A stretch of DNA of 64,000 bases from Streptomyces sp. NBC_01260 (GTDB lineage Bacteria > Actinomycetota > Actinomycetes > Streptomycetales > Streptomycetaceae): contig NZ_CP108464.1 of assembly GCF_036226405.1 (NCBI RefSeq), forward strand, positions 9,060,355 through 9,124,354. Reading direction: 5' to 3'. The notes beneath the pieces are model-generated. The model was given only the letters and a program-made list of their open reading frames with translations. It did no database searches and was not told where the DNA came from. Positions 6,636 through 16,400 of the stretch are shown here, piece after piece. The position numbers and the translations under genes were made by a program. How positions within the stretch are numbered: the stretch's first letter is position 1; every line of letters begins with the position of its first letter.

Positions 6636-9194
6636 ATGAACGATTATCTGCGCAGTAATCCGCCTCGGTTCCTTGGTGCGGACGAAGGGCTCTCGCTCCT
6701 GGTGCGTGGGGGCGGCGGTCTTGCGGGGGCGGGGGTGTGCAGTGCCTGGTGGCAGGGGGCCGAGCTCGGGGCACGGTCGTGGGCCAAGCGGTGGGGCCTG
6801 GTGGGGGATGCGGCCCAGGCGCGGCGTCTGGCGGGGATGGGACACGGCCGGATGGCGGGGTTCGTGGCGCCTGCGGGCTCGTCGGCGGAGCTGGAAGTGC
6901 TGGCCTGTTGGGGTGCGTTCATCACGCTGGTCGACGACGGCTTCGACCAGGGCGGTGAACATGCCTCGGTGTCCGAGGTGCGGGCTGTGCTCGATCCTCT
7001 GGTCGAGGTACTCAAGGGGACGACCGGTGCCCGGGCCGGGTGCGATGCGCCCGCGGTGGCCGCTCTTGAAGATTTGTGGCGGCGCACCGTCGTGGGGACG
7101 GCGCCGGGGTGGTGTGCACGCTTCGCGGCGTCGTACGCGTCGTTCGCGAAGGCGACCTGCGAGGAGGCGCGGTGGCGGCAGGAGTCGTACACGCCGTCGG
7201 TGGCGGAGTACATCGCGGTGCGGCGGCGCACGATTACGGTGGCCCCGCTGCTGCTGGTCTCCGAGCGCCTCCTGGACGCGTGGCCGCAGGCTGAAGTCCT
7301 GCACGATGTCTGCTCCGATGCCGTGGCCTGGACAAACGACGTGTTCGACGCCGGTACGGAGCACGCCGGTGAGATCGGCCTGGTGGGTGTCCTGGCGCGG
7401 GAGCGGGGGGTCGGGCGCGGTGAGGCGGCCGCGATGGCCCGCGCCATGATCGAGGAACGCCTGGACGACTTCGAGTCAGCCGCCGAACGCCTCGCGGTTT
7501 TGAATCCGCATGACGGGGGTGTCCGTTCGCGGATCGAGCGGGTGCGTACCTTCTTGTACGGGGCGGTGGCCTGGCAGTACGAGAGCCGCCGCTACCGCGC
7601 CACCCTCCCCGTACAGCATGCCCCCCGTAACCGGGCCGCGGATCCGATAGAGAGCGCCGCCGTCCGGCTGGAGCGGCGGCTGGCACTGGCGGTGGCGCCA
7701 GGCGGGGCGCTGCCGGACCGGTGCGCGGGCCGCGTGCTGGAGACGGCGCTGCTCCTGGCCCTGCTCCGCGCCCGCGATACCTACCCTAAGGAGGAGCGGG
7801 AGCTGGCGTGCTGGCTCGAGGAGCGGCGTGCTGGCGCCGACGCACTCGACGGGATGCTCATCGACGCGGTTCTGCGCCCCCAGACCCTGCCGGCCGACGC
7901 CGCCGCAGCGGCGGCCCCCTTCGTCGGCGATGCGGTGTCATCTGCGGGCAGGCGGGGCCGGCTCAAGCGGAGCATGCTCCACGCCGTACTCCACGTGCTC
8001 GGCGGCCTGAGACTGAACCCGGCGGAGATTCCCCCCGCGGCCGGTGGCACCGTGTCCACGTTCACGCTGGCCAACCTCCTGGCCGTACGCGTCATCTACG
8101 CCCAGGCGACCGACCGGCCGCACGCGGTTTCAACCGGTGAACGGTTCCAGCTGGCCGACGTGCTGGAGAAGGGGAGCGGCAGGCTGCTGTGGGAGGCCAG
8201 CGCCGCCACCCATCTCCTCGCGCTGAACGCCCTGCAGTCCTGCCGGCCCGGCCACCCGGTGGTCGCCCCGGCCGTGACCGGCCTGCTCCTGGCCCGCGAC
8301 AGTGACGGCGCAATGCCGTTCCTCGACAGCCAGGACGTATGGCTGTCCGCCGTGGGCGGCCTCGCCTTCCTGGCCCGGCGATCCTTGCGCCCCTACACGG
8401 CACGGATGGGCGCGTTCGTCGCCGCCTGGCAGGCCCCGGACGGCGGCTGGCCCTTCGCGGCCGGTATCCGCCAGACCGACGTCGACACCGCCGCCCGCTG
8501 CATGGAATTCCTCCACGCCCTCGACCCCCACCGCTACCGCACCCACCTCGCACGGGGCGCCGCCTACCTCGCCGCGAAAGCCGGACCCGACGGCGGCTTC
8601 CCCACCTGGAGAGAAGGCGACGACCCCGACCTCGACATGACCGCAGGCGCCGTCCTCGCCCTGACACCTCACGGCCGCACGCACGCGCCACTGGTCACCG
8701 CCGCCACCCACTACATCCTCGACACCCAACACGGTGACGGCACCTGGCAGCGGAGCTGGACCTTGAGCGAGTCCAGCGTCATCCTGCGCGCCGTCGACGC
8801 CCTGCACGCTGCCCGCGACACCCTGGGCGTCGACTCCGTACGGGCCGCCGCAGCGATCACGCGCGCCGTGGCGAGGCTGACCGCCACCCAGCAACCCGAC
8901 GGAGGATGGGGCCACACGCCCGACCACGACACCGACCCGCTGTCCACCGCCCAGGCCATCCCCGTCCTCGCCCGCTACGGCCCACCCCACGCCACCGCCG
9001 CCGCGACCGCTTGCCTGCTCTCCTGCCAGGACGACACCGGCCGCTTCCCTGCCCCGCCCGACCAGACCGGCCCACGGCCCCTGGCCTTCGACTATCCCGT
9101 CGTCGCCGACCTCCACGCCCTCACCGCCCTCACCCGCCCCCAGGCAGATGTCCTTGATCGATTCCAAGGGATGCCGGCGCGCATGCGTCGATGA
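6636..9194 (+). CDS. Bifunctional-type terpene cyclase: N-terminal class I domain fused to C-terminal class II-like domain
   Basis: 852 residues from ATG 6636. The frame is open upstream, but that part is repeat DNA. Residues 1-350 are a complete class I terpene synthase: aspartate motif DDGFD at 100-104, a diphosphate-sensor region VRRRTITVAP, an NSE-type motif NDVFDAGTE at 234-242 (the middle Ser replaced by Asp), and a terminal RY pair (ESRRY). Residues about 380-852 resemble the beta/gamma class II fold. They have QW-like repeats (PDGGWPF, PDGGFPTW, GDGTWQRSW, PDGGWGH) and DVDT at 615-618 where class II enzymes carry DxDD. The middle acid is kept and the last Asp is Thr. It may both protonate and ionise a prenyl diphosphate. 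No prenyltransferase or P450 is adjacent. Plant bifunctional synthases have the reverse domain order. Confidence 0.85.
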   Translation: MNDYLRSNPPRFLGADEGLSLLVRGGGGLAGAGVCSAWWQGAELGARSWAKRWGLVGDAAQARRLAGMGHGRMAGFVAPAGSSAELEVLACWGAFITLVDDGFDQGGEHASVSEVRAVLDPLVEVLKGTTGARAGCDAPAVAALEDLWRRTVVGTAPGWCARFAASYASFAKATCEEARWRQESYTPSVAEYIAVRRRTITVAPLLLVSERLLDAWPQAEVLHDVCSDAVAWTNDVFDAGTEHAGEIGLVGVLARERGVGRGEAAAMARAMIEERLDDFESAAERLAVLNPHDGGVRSRIERVRTFLYGAVAWQYESRRYRATLPVQHAPRNRAADPIESAAVRLERRLALAVAPGGALPDRCAGRVLETALLLALLRARDTYPKEERELACWLEERRAGADALDGMLIDAVLRPQTLPADAAAAAAPFVGDAVSSAGRRGRLKRSMLHAVLHVLGGLRLNPAEIPPAAGGTVSTFTLANLLAVRVIYAQATDRPHAVSTGERFQLADVLEKGSGRLLWEASAATHLLALNALQSCRPGHPVVAPAVTGLLLARDSDGAMPFLDSQDVWLSAVGGLAFLARRSLRPYTARMGAFVAAWQAPDGGWPFAAGIRQTDVDTAARCMEFLHALDPHRYRTHLARGAAYLAAKAGPDGGFPTWREGDDPDLDMTAGAVLALTPHGRTHAPLVTAATHYILDTQHGDGTWQRSWTLSESSVILRAVDALHAARDTLGVDSVRAAAAITRAVARLTATQQPDGGWGHTPDHDTDPLSTAQAIPVLARYGPPHATAAATACLLSCQDDTGRFPAPPDQTGPRPLAFDYPVVADLHALTALTRPQADVLDRFQGMPARMRR

Positions 9195-9282
9195 GCGCCG
9201 GCTGCGCTACCGCGGGTCAGCAAGGCAAACCGCGAAGGTGGTTCGGGATCCTGACCAACCCCGGCGTAACTCGGTCCAGGCG

Positions 9283-9884
9283 TTACCTGGCGAGACTCAC
9301 CGTGGCGTCGGCGTGGTCGATCTCGCCCAGGACCAGCTTGGGCTGGTCGGGGTCGACCAGGCGCAGGGGGACGCCGAGCTGGTAGTCGCCGCGGGTCGCG
9401 TGCGGCGGCAGCGAAGGGTCCTCAAGGTCCAATGGTTCCCTGCCGACCAGTGTGACCTGGCGGCCGCTGCGCCAACAAGCATGCTGATTTGCCAACTGAA
9501 CTGCGTCGTGCCACACCCGCTACGGCGACAGACGACCCTCATACCTGCACGCGCTCTATCCGGGTGGTTGGGCATGAACGCCAGGACGGTCCTGTAGCCG
9601 GGGCCCTCGGTCACGCCGAAGACGTGGCCGCGCCCGGCCGCGAGGGCCGTGCCCACCTCGTTCAGCCCGCCGTCGACGTCGTTGCGTAGGCGCAGCGGCC
9701 AGGAGGCCGGAAGACCGTCGATCTCGGCAGGGGAGGACGTGATCAGGATGCCGTTGCCGGACTGGCGAACGTCCAGGTGCTGCATTCCCTCGGTGGAGTG
9801 GAACGCGGTGCCGAACCACTCCGTGGTCGGCTGGCCGCTCTCGCTCCGGGGGCGGCGCGGCTTGTGCTGCTTGTGACGTCCCAT
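9283..9884 (-). pseudogene. Unknown gene interrupted by GTTGGCAA site B
   Basis: The 5' half starts at 9884 (MGRHKQHKPRRPRSESGQ) and reads well to about 9540 (YRTVLAFMPNHPDRAR). A coherent 3' end (LVGREPLDLEDPSLPPHATR, then ADATVSLAR and a stop at 9283) lies in another frame from about 9450. Between them is site B. The two halves are best read as one protein of unknown family broken by a short insertion or imprecise excision at site B. Confidence 0.5.
9471..9496 (-). repeat. GTTGGCAA-core site B
   Basis: On the minus strand this reads as GTTGGCAA (9489-9496) followed 20 bases later by GTTGGC (9471-9476). It is preceded by a CACGACGCAG stretch nearly identical to that in site C (28171-28180). 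The orientation is opposite to site A, so sites A and B bracket the terpene cyclase in inverted orientation. Confidence 0.5.
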
Positions 9885-10089
9885 GCTGTGCCTCGCAGAC
9901 GTGGCCCCGTGCGCGGGCCGATCGGTCCGCTGAACCCACCAACCGGCAGCACGCCGACCGGGCTACGCCCGGGGCTCGCCGTTCACTCACCCGGCCCACC
10001 CGGCTGTCGGATTGAGCACGCTGTTGACCGAACGTGGGACCGAGCGGCCCCCGGTCTTGACCGAGAGTGCCGGTGCGCGAGACGGTTGG

Positions 10090-10105
10090 CGCAACTAAGC
10101 GCAAC
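10090..10105 (+). promoter_or_regulatory. Candidate operator, direct repeat CGCAAC-N4-CGCAAC
   Basis: CGCAACTAAGCGCAAC lies 22 bases before ATG 10128. A near copy (CGCAATTACTCGCAAC) lies at 11767-11782 just after the HTH/DUF5753 gene. The pair brackets the regulator cluster and fits a site bound by that regulator. Binding is inferred. Confidence 0.45.
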
Positions 10106-10127
10106 CGACTCGACACGGGAGAGCGCC

Positions 10128-10394
10128 ATGACGTTACGGTTCGTCGGGATCGACCCGAACACGGGAGGCGGTGGGTCGCCGACGGTGTGGGTGGAGGAAG
10201 AGAGCGCCGACCTGGTCCTCCAGGGTGCGGAGGCCGAAGCGTTGTTGAAGGCGATGATCGGCGGGACCGAGTGGGTACCTGGCCACGCGGTGGGCGTCCC
10301 GCCGCACGAGACGGTGATCCGTATCCCGGTGCGGATGGCGTCGATTCTGAGGGAGGCGTGTGATGTCGCAGAGCAGCGTTCCGGACTTCGCTGA
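10128..10394 (+). CDS. Small hypothetical protein of the DUF6879/DUF5753 cluster
   Basis: 88 residues from ATG 10128, preceded by GGGAGAG. The sequence begins MTLRFVGIDPNTGGGGSPTV, continues with an acidic patch (VWVEEESADLVLQG), and has no signal peptide or membrane segment. The 3' end overlaps the next gene by about 32 bases. Small proteins in this position are common beside DUF5753 regulators in Streptomyces. The function is unknown. Confidence 0.75.
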   Translation: MTLRFVGIDPNTGGGGSPTVWVEEESADLVLQGAEAEALLKAMIGGTEWVPGHAVGVPPHETVIRIPVRMASILREACDVAEQRSGLR

Positions 10395-10896
10395 ACTGCT
10401 GAGGGGCGCTCAGCACAGCGCGGTGCATCTGGAGATGCGCGACCACTACGGCGTTGGCGATGAGGCCGAAGAGATCGCTCAGTTCGCGCGGACCGGCGAA
10501 ATCACGCTGGACCCCACTGCCCGCTGGTGGCCCGAGTGGCTCGGTCTGGTCAAGGAGACCCTGGCCCGGGGCGTGGTGATGCGCCGCGCGCGGATCGTCT
10601 CGGAGCCGGTGACCGACTACATCCGGTGGGAGCACGCGGTGACCGAGATGAACGTGGGCGCTGGCGAACAGGTCCGCTGGTTGCCCCGCCGCAACGCCTC
10701 GGACATCGCCCTGCCGGGCAACGACTACTGGCTGATCGACGGACGCCTCGCGATGTTCCACTTCTTCAGCGGCGACGGCGACTGGGTGGCCCCCGGCTGC
10801 GAGATCACCGAGGACCCGGCCGCGGTGCGCCTGTGCGCGGCCGCGTTCGAGACCGTCTGGGAGCGCGGCATCCCGCACGAGAAGTACACCGTCTAG
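10363..10896 (+). CDS. DUF6879 family protein
   Basis: 177 residues from ATG 10363 (a GTG sits one codon earlier). The hallmark pattern of DUF6879 is visible: an N-terminal helix with FAELLRGAQHSAVHLEMRD, then a Trp-rich centre (WWPEWLGLV), IRWEHAVTEMNVGAGEQVRW, and a C-terminal LIDGRLAMFHFFSGDGDW. The family is cytoplasmic and of unknown biochemical role. It is nearly always paired with an HTH/DUF5753 regulator, as here 16 bases downstream. The two probably form a regulatory or toxin-like pair. Confidence 0.85.
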   Translation: MSQSSVPDFAELLRGAQHSAVHLEMRDHYGVGDEAEEIAQFARTGEITLDPTARWWPEWLGLVKETLARGVVMRRARIVSEPVTDYIRWEHAVTEMNVGAGEQVRWLPRRNASDIALPGNDYWLIDGRLAMFHFFSGDGDWVAPGCEITEDPAAVRLCAAAFETVWERGIPHEKYTV

Positions 10897-10912
10897 GCCC
10901 CTGAGCAGCCAC

Positions 10913-11761
10913 ATGACCGCATCTCCATCGTCCAGCGCCCAGGGAGCCCGCGAGGCGCTCGCCGTGCGGTTGCAGCACCTGCGCAAAGACGCCGGCCTCA
11001 CCGGGCGCGAACTCTCCGCCCGGTGCGGCTGGCACCCCGCGAAGACCACCCGGATCCAGAAGGGCGCCGCCCCGCCCTCCGATACGGACATCCGCACCTG
11101 GTGCCAGGCGTGCGGCGCCGACGACCAGGCCGACGACCTGATTGCCACCGCCCGCGCCGTCGACTCCATGTACCTGGAGTGGCGCCGCCTGCACCAGGGC
11201 GGCATGCGCAAGGTCCAGGAAGACTTCTACGCCCTCTACGAGCGCACCCGCGTCTGCCGGGCGTACCTCTCCAACGTGCCGCCCGGGTTCCTCCAGACCC
11301 CCGGCTTCGCGACCGCCCTCATGAACCAGATCACCAGCTTCCAGGGCACTCCGAACGACGTCTCCGAAGCTGTCGCCGCCCGCGTCGCCCGCTCCCGGTT
11401 CCTCTACGAGGGCGGCCGGCTCTTCGTCGTCCTCATCGAGGAGTCCGTCCTGCGTTTCCGCACCGCAGACCCCGATGCCATGCGCGGGCAGTTGCGCCAC
11501 CTCCTGGCCGTGATGCCGCTCGCGTCCGTCTCGCTGGGGATCATCCCGTTCACCGCGCAGCGCACCGTGTGGCCGCTCGAGGCGTTCTATTTGCATGACG
11601 ACTTCCAGGCCGTGGTGGAGACACTCACCGCAGAGATCAACGTGACGCAGCCGCGCGAGCTCGCCGACTACGCGAAGGCGTTCACCGGCCTCGCGGAGAT
11701 GGCCGTGTACGGCGACGCCGCCCGCACGCTCATCCAGGCCGCGATCGATGCCCTGGAGTGA
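10913..11761 (+). CDS. XRE-family regulator with DUF5753 domain
   Basis: 282 residues. Residues about 14-70 form an HTH_31-like domain (LRKDAGLTGRELSARCGWHP). The C-terminal 170 residues match DUF5753 (FYALYERTRVCRAYLSNVPP, GFLQTPGFATALM, and VSLGIIPF). The family comprises Streptomyces DNA-binding regulators of the BldB-partner/AbaA type acting with small partner proteins. The CGCAA-type direct repeats before the cluster and after this gene may be its operators. Confidence 0.9.
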   Translation: MTASPSSSAQGAREALAVRLQHLRKDAGLTGRELSARCGWHPAKTTRIQKGAAPPSDTDIRTWCQACGADDQADDLIATARAVDSMYLEWRRLHQGGMRKVQEDFYALYERTRVCRAYLSNVPPGFLQTPGFATALMNQITSFQGTPNDVSEAVAARVARSRFLYEGGRLFVVLIEESVLRFRTADPDAMRGQLRHLLAVMPLASVSLGIIPFTAQRTVWPLEAFYLHDDFQAVVETLTAEINVTQPRELADYAKAFTGLAEMAVYGDAARTLIQAAIDALE

Positions 11762-11766
11762 ACCTC

Positions 11767-11782
11767 CGCAATTACTCGCAAC
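11767..11782 (+). promoter_or_regulatory. Second CGCAA-type candidate operator
   Basis: CGCAATTACTCGCAAC, same spacing as the motif at 10090-10105. It stands 76 bases before ATG 11858. TTGAGG at 11787-11792 and GTAGCG about 18 bases on could be promoter elements, placing the repeat just upstream of the -35 region. Confidence 0.4.
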
Positions 11783-11857
11783 TTCGTTGAGGACGGGCCC
11801 CAACGCTGCGTAGCGTCGAAGTCACCGACGAACCACCGGCCGGAGAGGCGGGTCCCC

Positions 11858-12040
11858 ATGCGCGTACATACCGACACCCCCGCCCCCGAGCCGGTGGGCC
11901 GCGGCCTCCAGTCGCCCGCCTACGGCATCCCCTCACCGGCCCTGCTGGCCCGCGCGGACCGGGGCTTCGCCAGGTTCCTCGCTCCGCGGACCGAGGACCA
12001 GGACGACAGGCACGGCGACGGCGAGGACCCCCAGCGGTGA
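11858..12040 (+). CDS. Short hypothetical protein
   Basis: 60 residues from ATG 11858, with GAGAGGCGGG ten bases upstream. It is polar and proline-rich (LQSPAYGIPSPALLARADRG) with an acidic tail. Its TGA overlaps the GTG of the DUF6415 gene (GTGA). That coupling is the main evidence for it being real. The function is unknown. Confidence 0.55.
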   Translation: MRVHTDTPAPEPVGRGLQSPAYGIPSPALLARADRGFARFLAPRTEDQDDRHGDGEDPQR

Positions 12041-12549
12041 CCGCCGGCCACCCGCGCGAAGACGCCCCAGCAGCAAGGCCCGCCGTGCACACCAGCGCCC
12101 ACACGGTCCTGTACGACCCCGACGGCCTCATCGAGGCGGAGCTCCCGCTCGACCGCGAGTCGTACGAGTGTCTCGTCACGGCCGTCCTCGCATGGACCGG
12201 GGAGGACACGCTCACCACCCGAGACCTGGAGCAGATCGCCCTCCAGCTCACAGGTCACGCCCGCGCGGTCGCCGCCGACGTCCGCCGCCGCGCCGACCAG
12301 CTGCCCAAGGACAGCGGGCCGAAGGCACTCGCCGACGTCGTCCTGCGTGAGGCGGAAGGCCGGCTGTCCACGATGATCGAGGGCACCGTCCGCTGCGCCC
12401 AGAGCCGTGCGCGGCTTGTTCGTGCCCTCTACGCACGCCTGGACCGCCTGGAGACCGCAACCGGTCAGCCTGCCGCGCCCTCAGCCGATCAGGGCGTGTC
12501 ACCCTCCCATACCCACGGACCGCCAGGACGGCTGAAGGTAGGCCCGTAG
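12037..12549 (+). CDS. DUF6415 family protein
   Basis: 170 residues from GTG 12037. The core LTTRDLEQIALQLTGHARAV, RRRADQLPKDSG, then LADVVLREAEGRLS and ARLVRALYARLDRLE matches the pattern of DUF6415, a Streptomyces family annotated as natural-product biosynthesis protein without a proven reaction. It is helical and cytoplasmic. It is coupled to the preceding short gene and lies downstream of the HTH/DUF5753 cluster. Confidence 0.75.
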   Translation: MTAGHPREDAPAARPAVHTSAHTVLYDPDGLIEAELPLDRESYECLVTAVLAWTGEDTLTTRDLEQIALQLTGHARAVAADVRRRADQLPKDSGPKALADVVLREAEGRLSTMIEGTVRCAQSRARLVRALYARLDRLETATGQPAAPSADQGVSPSHTHGPPGRLKVGP

Positions 12550-13075
12550 GAGGCCCGCCCGCCCGGCCCGTATGCGCTATGAGGGGTGATCAGGTACGCG
12601 CCGGTGGTGATCTCCTCTTCAGTCCAGCCGGTCACCTCGATCAGCTGCCCGTCCGCCCACCGGTCAGCTCGCGGTAGTCGCGGCCGGGCTGTGGCCCGTG
12701 CTCCGGGTCATCACGCTCGCTGCCGCACACCCTCGGTCCCTGTGTCATGCGACCAGTCTGGTGCGACGCGGGTCCACCAGCACGGGAATCGGCGCGACTT
12801 CACCACGAAGAGTCCCTGCCCGCTGCGCAGCCCATACAGGTGCAACACCAGCCTGTGGCAGTGAAACGCGACCGGTGAAACGCTCCTGCACGTTTCACCC
12901 CTGAACTGCGCCGATGCCCTGGATGGAGGTGCGTGGAGCCGGTGCAGGGCCGTGCGTTGCAGGCCCCCGCCATGTTCGGTGGCTGCCGGTAGGGTCGTGC
13001 GGATGATCGGGCAGCGAGCACGGACGCGCGTGTCCAGACGTGACAAGAAAATCGAACACACGATCTAATGCGGGG
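12550..13075. other. Gene-poor interval
   Basis: 526 bases with no convincing coding stretch on either strand: open frames are rich in Arg/Pro/Ser and lack ribosome sites. The last 60 bases are AT-richer and probably hold the promoter of the small gene at 13076. Confidence 0.5.
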
Positions 13076-13318
13076 ATGAATGCCCCCACCTTCCCTGCCG
13101 ACCTGGTGCAGGCCCAGCGCGACCTCAACGCCACGTACGACGCCCTCGCAGCACCCCGCCAGCACGGCAACACCGCACTGCGCCGCCGCCTGCTTCTCCT
13201 GTCCGCCCGCATCTGGTGGCACCCCTTCTGGAACACCCGACCGCCCGGCAGGCCGGCGGACCGGATTGAGCTGCGCCGTCAGGCCCGCGGCGACTATCGC
13301 GGAGTGAGGGCGGCATGA
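13076..13318 (+). CDS. Small hypothetical protein, Streptomyces type
   Basis: 80 residues starting MNAPTFPADLVQAQRDLNAT, followed by a basic helical segment with Trp (LLLSARIWWHPFWN). The ATG has a short GCGGGG upstream. Small proteins of this pattern recur in Streptomyces accessory DNA. The stop overlaps the ATG at 13315. No function can be given. Confidence 0.6.
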   Translation: MNAPTFPADLVQAQRDLNATYDALAAPRQHGNTALRRRLLLLSARIWWHPFWNTRPPGRPADRIELRRQARGDYRGVRAA

Positions 13319-13443
13319 GTGTCGATGCCCCGACCGATCGGCAGGTCCAGATCCGCTCCGCCGCTCCGCCCGTGACTAGGACGGACGACACGGCGGCTCG
13401 TACGGTTTGTCGGGCAGGTAGTGCTTCCATTCCTGCCCGCTGA
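13315..13443 (+). pseudogene. Truncated small ORF running into the caspase gene
   Basis: ATG 13315 overlaps the previous TGA (ATGA) and encodes MSVDAPTDRQVQIRSAAPPV plus 22 residues. The last third is antisense to the 3' end of the caspase gene (stop at 13376). The start coupling suggests a once longer partner cut off when the conflict system was inserted. Confidence 0.3.
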
Positions 13444-16400
13444 TGGGATCGCCCGCCGAGTCGCAGAGGTCGGCGATGACCCGTTCCGGGTTGGTGTCCC
13501 ATATCTCGACGCCCGCGGATGCCCTGACGATGGCGAGGAATTCGCCGTCCGGGCTGAACTGGAGTGCGTAGAAATCGGCGGCGCGCGATGAGCTGGGCAG
13601 GTAGGAGTATCGTCTGGGATACTTCGGATCGGTCAGGTCCCAGATCTCGGGACGTTCGTCGGCAAGGATGGTTTTCGTCGCGGTCAGGGCGAGGTGGGTT
13701 CCATCGGGGCTGAAGGCGATCGTGCCGCCATGAACGCCCACGGTGACGCGAGACAGCTCCTCGGTGAGCCGGTGTCCTTCGACGCGCCACAGCCTCAGCG
13801 TGCCCCCATTGTCGTAGACGGCGAGCAGCTTGCCGTCCGGCCGGAACGCGACGTGCACTGAGTCGATTCCGGTCTCAACGGGGCGCGCCCACTGCTCCTC
13901 GGGCTGCGCTGGGTTGGTGAGGTCCCAGCTCTCCAACTTCTGTGCGGGCTGGGGCTGGGGATCGTCCGGGTCGGCGAAGGGGGAATTGGTGAGGAGGAGC
14001 GACTTACCATCGGGGGAGAAGTCGAGCTTTGTGGTCGCCGCATGGATTCGGGCGATCTGCCGCGGGCGTTTGGGGTTCGCGATGTCGTAGAGCCGTACGA
14101 CGGGTGTCTTGTGGTTGTTGTCTCTGAAGCCGTTCATGTCGGACACGGCCAGGACGGGCTCGGTGGGACTGAAGGCGATCGCCGCCACACCGTTGTCCAA
14201 CTCGTCGATGGTAGCCAGCGGTGCGCTTCTTCGGGGCGCCGAGGTGCTGCGCAGCCGCAGACCGACTTTCTCCTGCTTCTTGCCCTTCTTGTCGACCCTA
14301 CTGCCCTCGTACACTTCCACGTCGGCGAGGAGGCGTCCGTCCGGGCTGAGGGCGATATCCCCGCCGGTGAACATGTCGGGGGAGCGGGTCGCGGCCAAGA
14401 GCGTGGCCGAGTCCGGCATCTCTGTCACGTCCCACAGGTAGTTCAAGCCCACTCCTTGAAGAGCAATCAGTTGCCTCTTGCCTGCCAACCGGTAGTCGAA
14501 CTGGCCTCCGGTTCCGGGCGTCGCTGGAAGGAATGCCTCGGCACCTGGTTGGGCGGAGTTGTTGATGTAGAAAACGCGCACGCCGTGGTCGGTGGCCTGC
14601 AACAGTCTGCGGGGCTTGGCGGGGTCGAACAGGACCATCCCCACCTCGTCGCCGCTTCCCTGGCCGCCGCCCGACGCCCCGGACAGAAGTGCGCCGGGAA
14701 CGAGGGTCTTCTGGTAGATCCATACTCGCCAGGTGCTGCCGCAGGTCCCGGCGACGTAGTCGCGGGTCGGGTTGAACGCTAGGGAATTCAGGCCTTCGTA
14801 GCAGGAGGTGGATGTGTCGATCGTCGAGTCGTCCTTCTTCTTCTCCATCTTTCGGGGCTTGTCGGGCGCGTCTAACTCCCACAGCCCGAGCTTGTCCCCA
14901 TTCTTCACGGCGAGGGGAGCTGCGAGCATCCGTCCGGTGGGGTTGAAGGCCACCCGGTGCAGCGGTCTGGGGTTTATGAGAATGCTGCGGCCGTACGATG
15001 CCCCCTTGAGCATGGCGACGCGCTCGGGGCGCCCGGAGTCGGCCGCCTTCCAGAGCTGGATTCTGCCGTCGTCGCTCATGCTGGCGAGCAGGTCACGTTG
15101 GGGGGACACTGCCAGGGAGTCGATCCGCGCCGAATGTGCCCGGAGTGTGGGCAGTGGTCTCGGTGCGGCCTGGTCGCCGATGTCCCAGACGCGGATCTCA
15201 CCGGTCGTCAGACCGCCGTACAGGGTCTTGCCGTTCGTGCTGAGGGCGAGCGCGTGGACGGCGTGGTCCAGCTGCGGCGCGGCGGTCTGCCTCGGGTGGG
15301 CGGGATCCGATATGTCCCACAGCTGCACCCGCGCCGTTTTCGGCCGACGCTTGTCGTAGGTGACTGCGGCGAGTGTCTGGCCGTCCCGGCTGATCGTGAC
15401 CGGGCCGATCACGCCCGCTCCGACCCGCGCGGAGCCGCCCGGGAAGCGCAGCTCGATCCTGTCTAAGACAGAGATTGCGAGGATGCGGCCGTCACCGCTG
15501 TAGGCGAGGTCTTGGGCAGGTTCTTCTGCGTTGATCACACCGGGCGTGCGCCGGCTGTTGAGTAGCGCCCCGCGCCCCGCGTCTTTGTTCATCCGGTACG
15601 AGACCAGGCTGAGCTGCTTGGCCAGACCGGGCTGCTGGTCACGGAGGTCCTCGGATTCGGCGGCGAGGTACCGGGCCAAGTCGCGTTCGCCCGCCCGCTC
15701 GGCCCGCCGCTGGAAGGCGACGGAACCGATCAGCCCGTATGTGGCGAGCACGACCAGAGCCACGAGGAACGCCACCGCGATTCGGACCCGGCGCACACCC
15801 CGGCGCTCCTGATGCCAAGAGGCGTCCACGAACTTGGCGAGCTCAGACTCCGGTTCGACGGCGCTCACCGGTGACGACTCGGCGCGTTCCCGTACAGCAA
15901 CCAGCCTGCTCCCCCGGTACAGCAACGAGGATTCCCTCCCGGCTTTCTCCCAGGCCCGGGCATCGGCGGCGAGTTGCTGTCGGGCGCGTAGCCAGTCCCG
16001 GTCCGCGTCGACCCACTCCGTCAGCCGGGGCCAGGCGCGCAGCAGCGTCTCGTGGCTGATGCGCGCGGAGTCGTGATCGAGCGTGAGTAGGCGGGCTTCG
16101 GTGAACTGGTCAATGGCCCGCTGTGCGGCCGCTGTGTCAGGCAGCCCATGCAGAAGCGCGGAGCGGTCCACCGGCTGGGCTGTGTCGGCGGAGTCCTCTC
16201 CCACGCGCACCAGCCGGGGCAACATGAGCCGTACGGCTTCCCGGCCCTGCAGGTCGAGCCCGTCGTACGTGTCGTCGGCGGTGGTCTTGATCGCCTCCGC
16301 GATACCACCGGCGGCCCGGTACTGGGCGACGGTGAGCCGCGATCCGGCGCGGCGCAGCCAGGTCGCCCACAGGACATGGGACAGCAGCGGCAGTGCCCCC

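Noticed and set aside
12586..12864. Short plus-strand open frame in the 12.5-13.1 kb gap
   Set aside because: No ribosome site, low-complexity Arg/Ser/Pro composition, and no coupling to neighbours.
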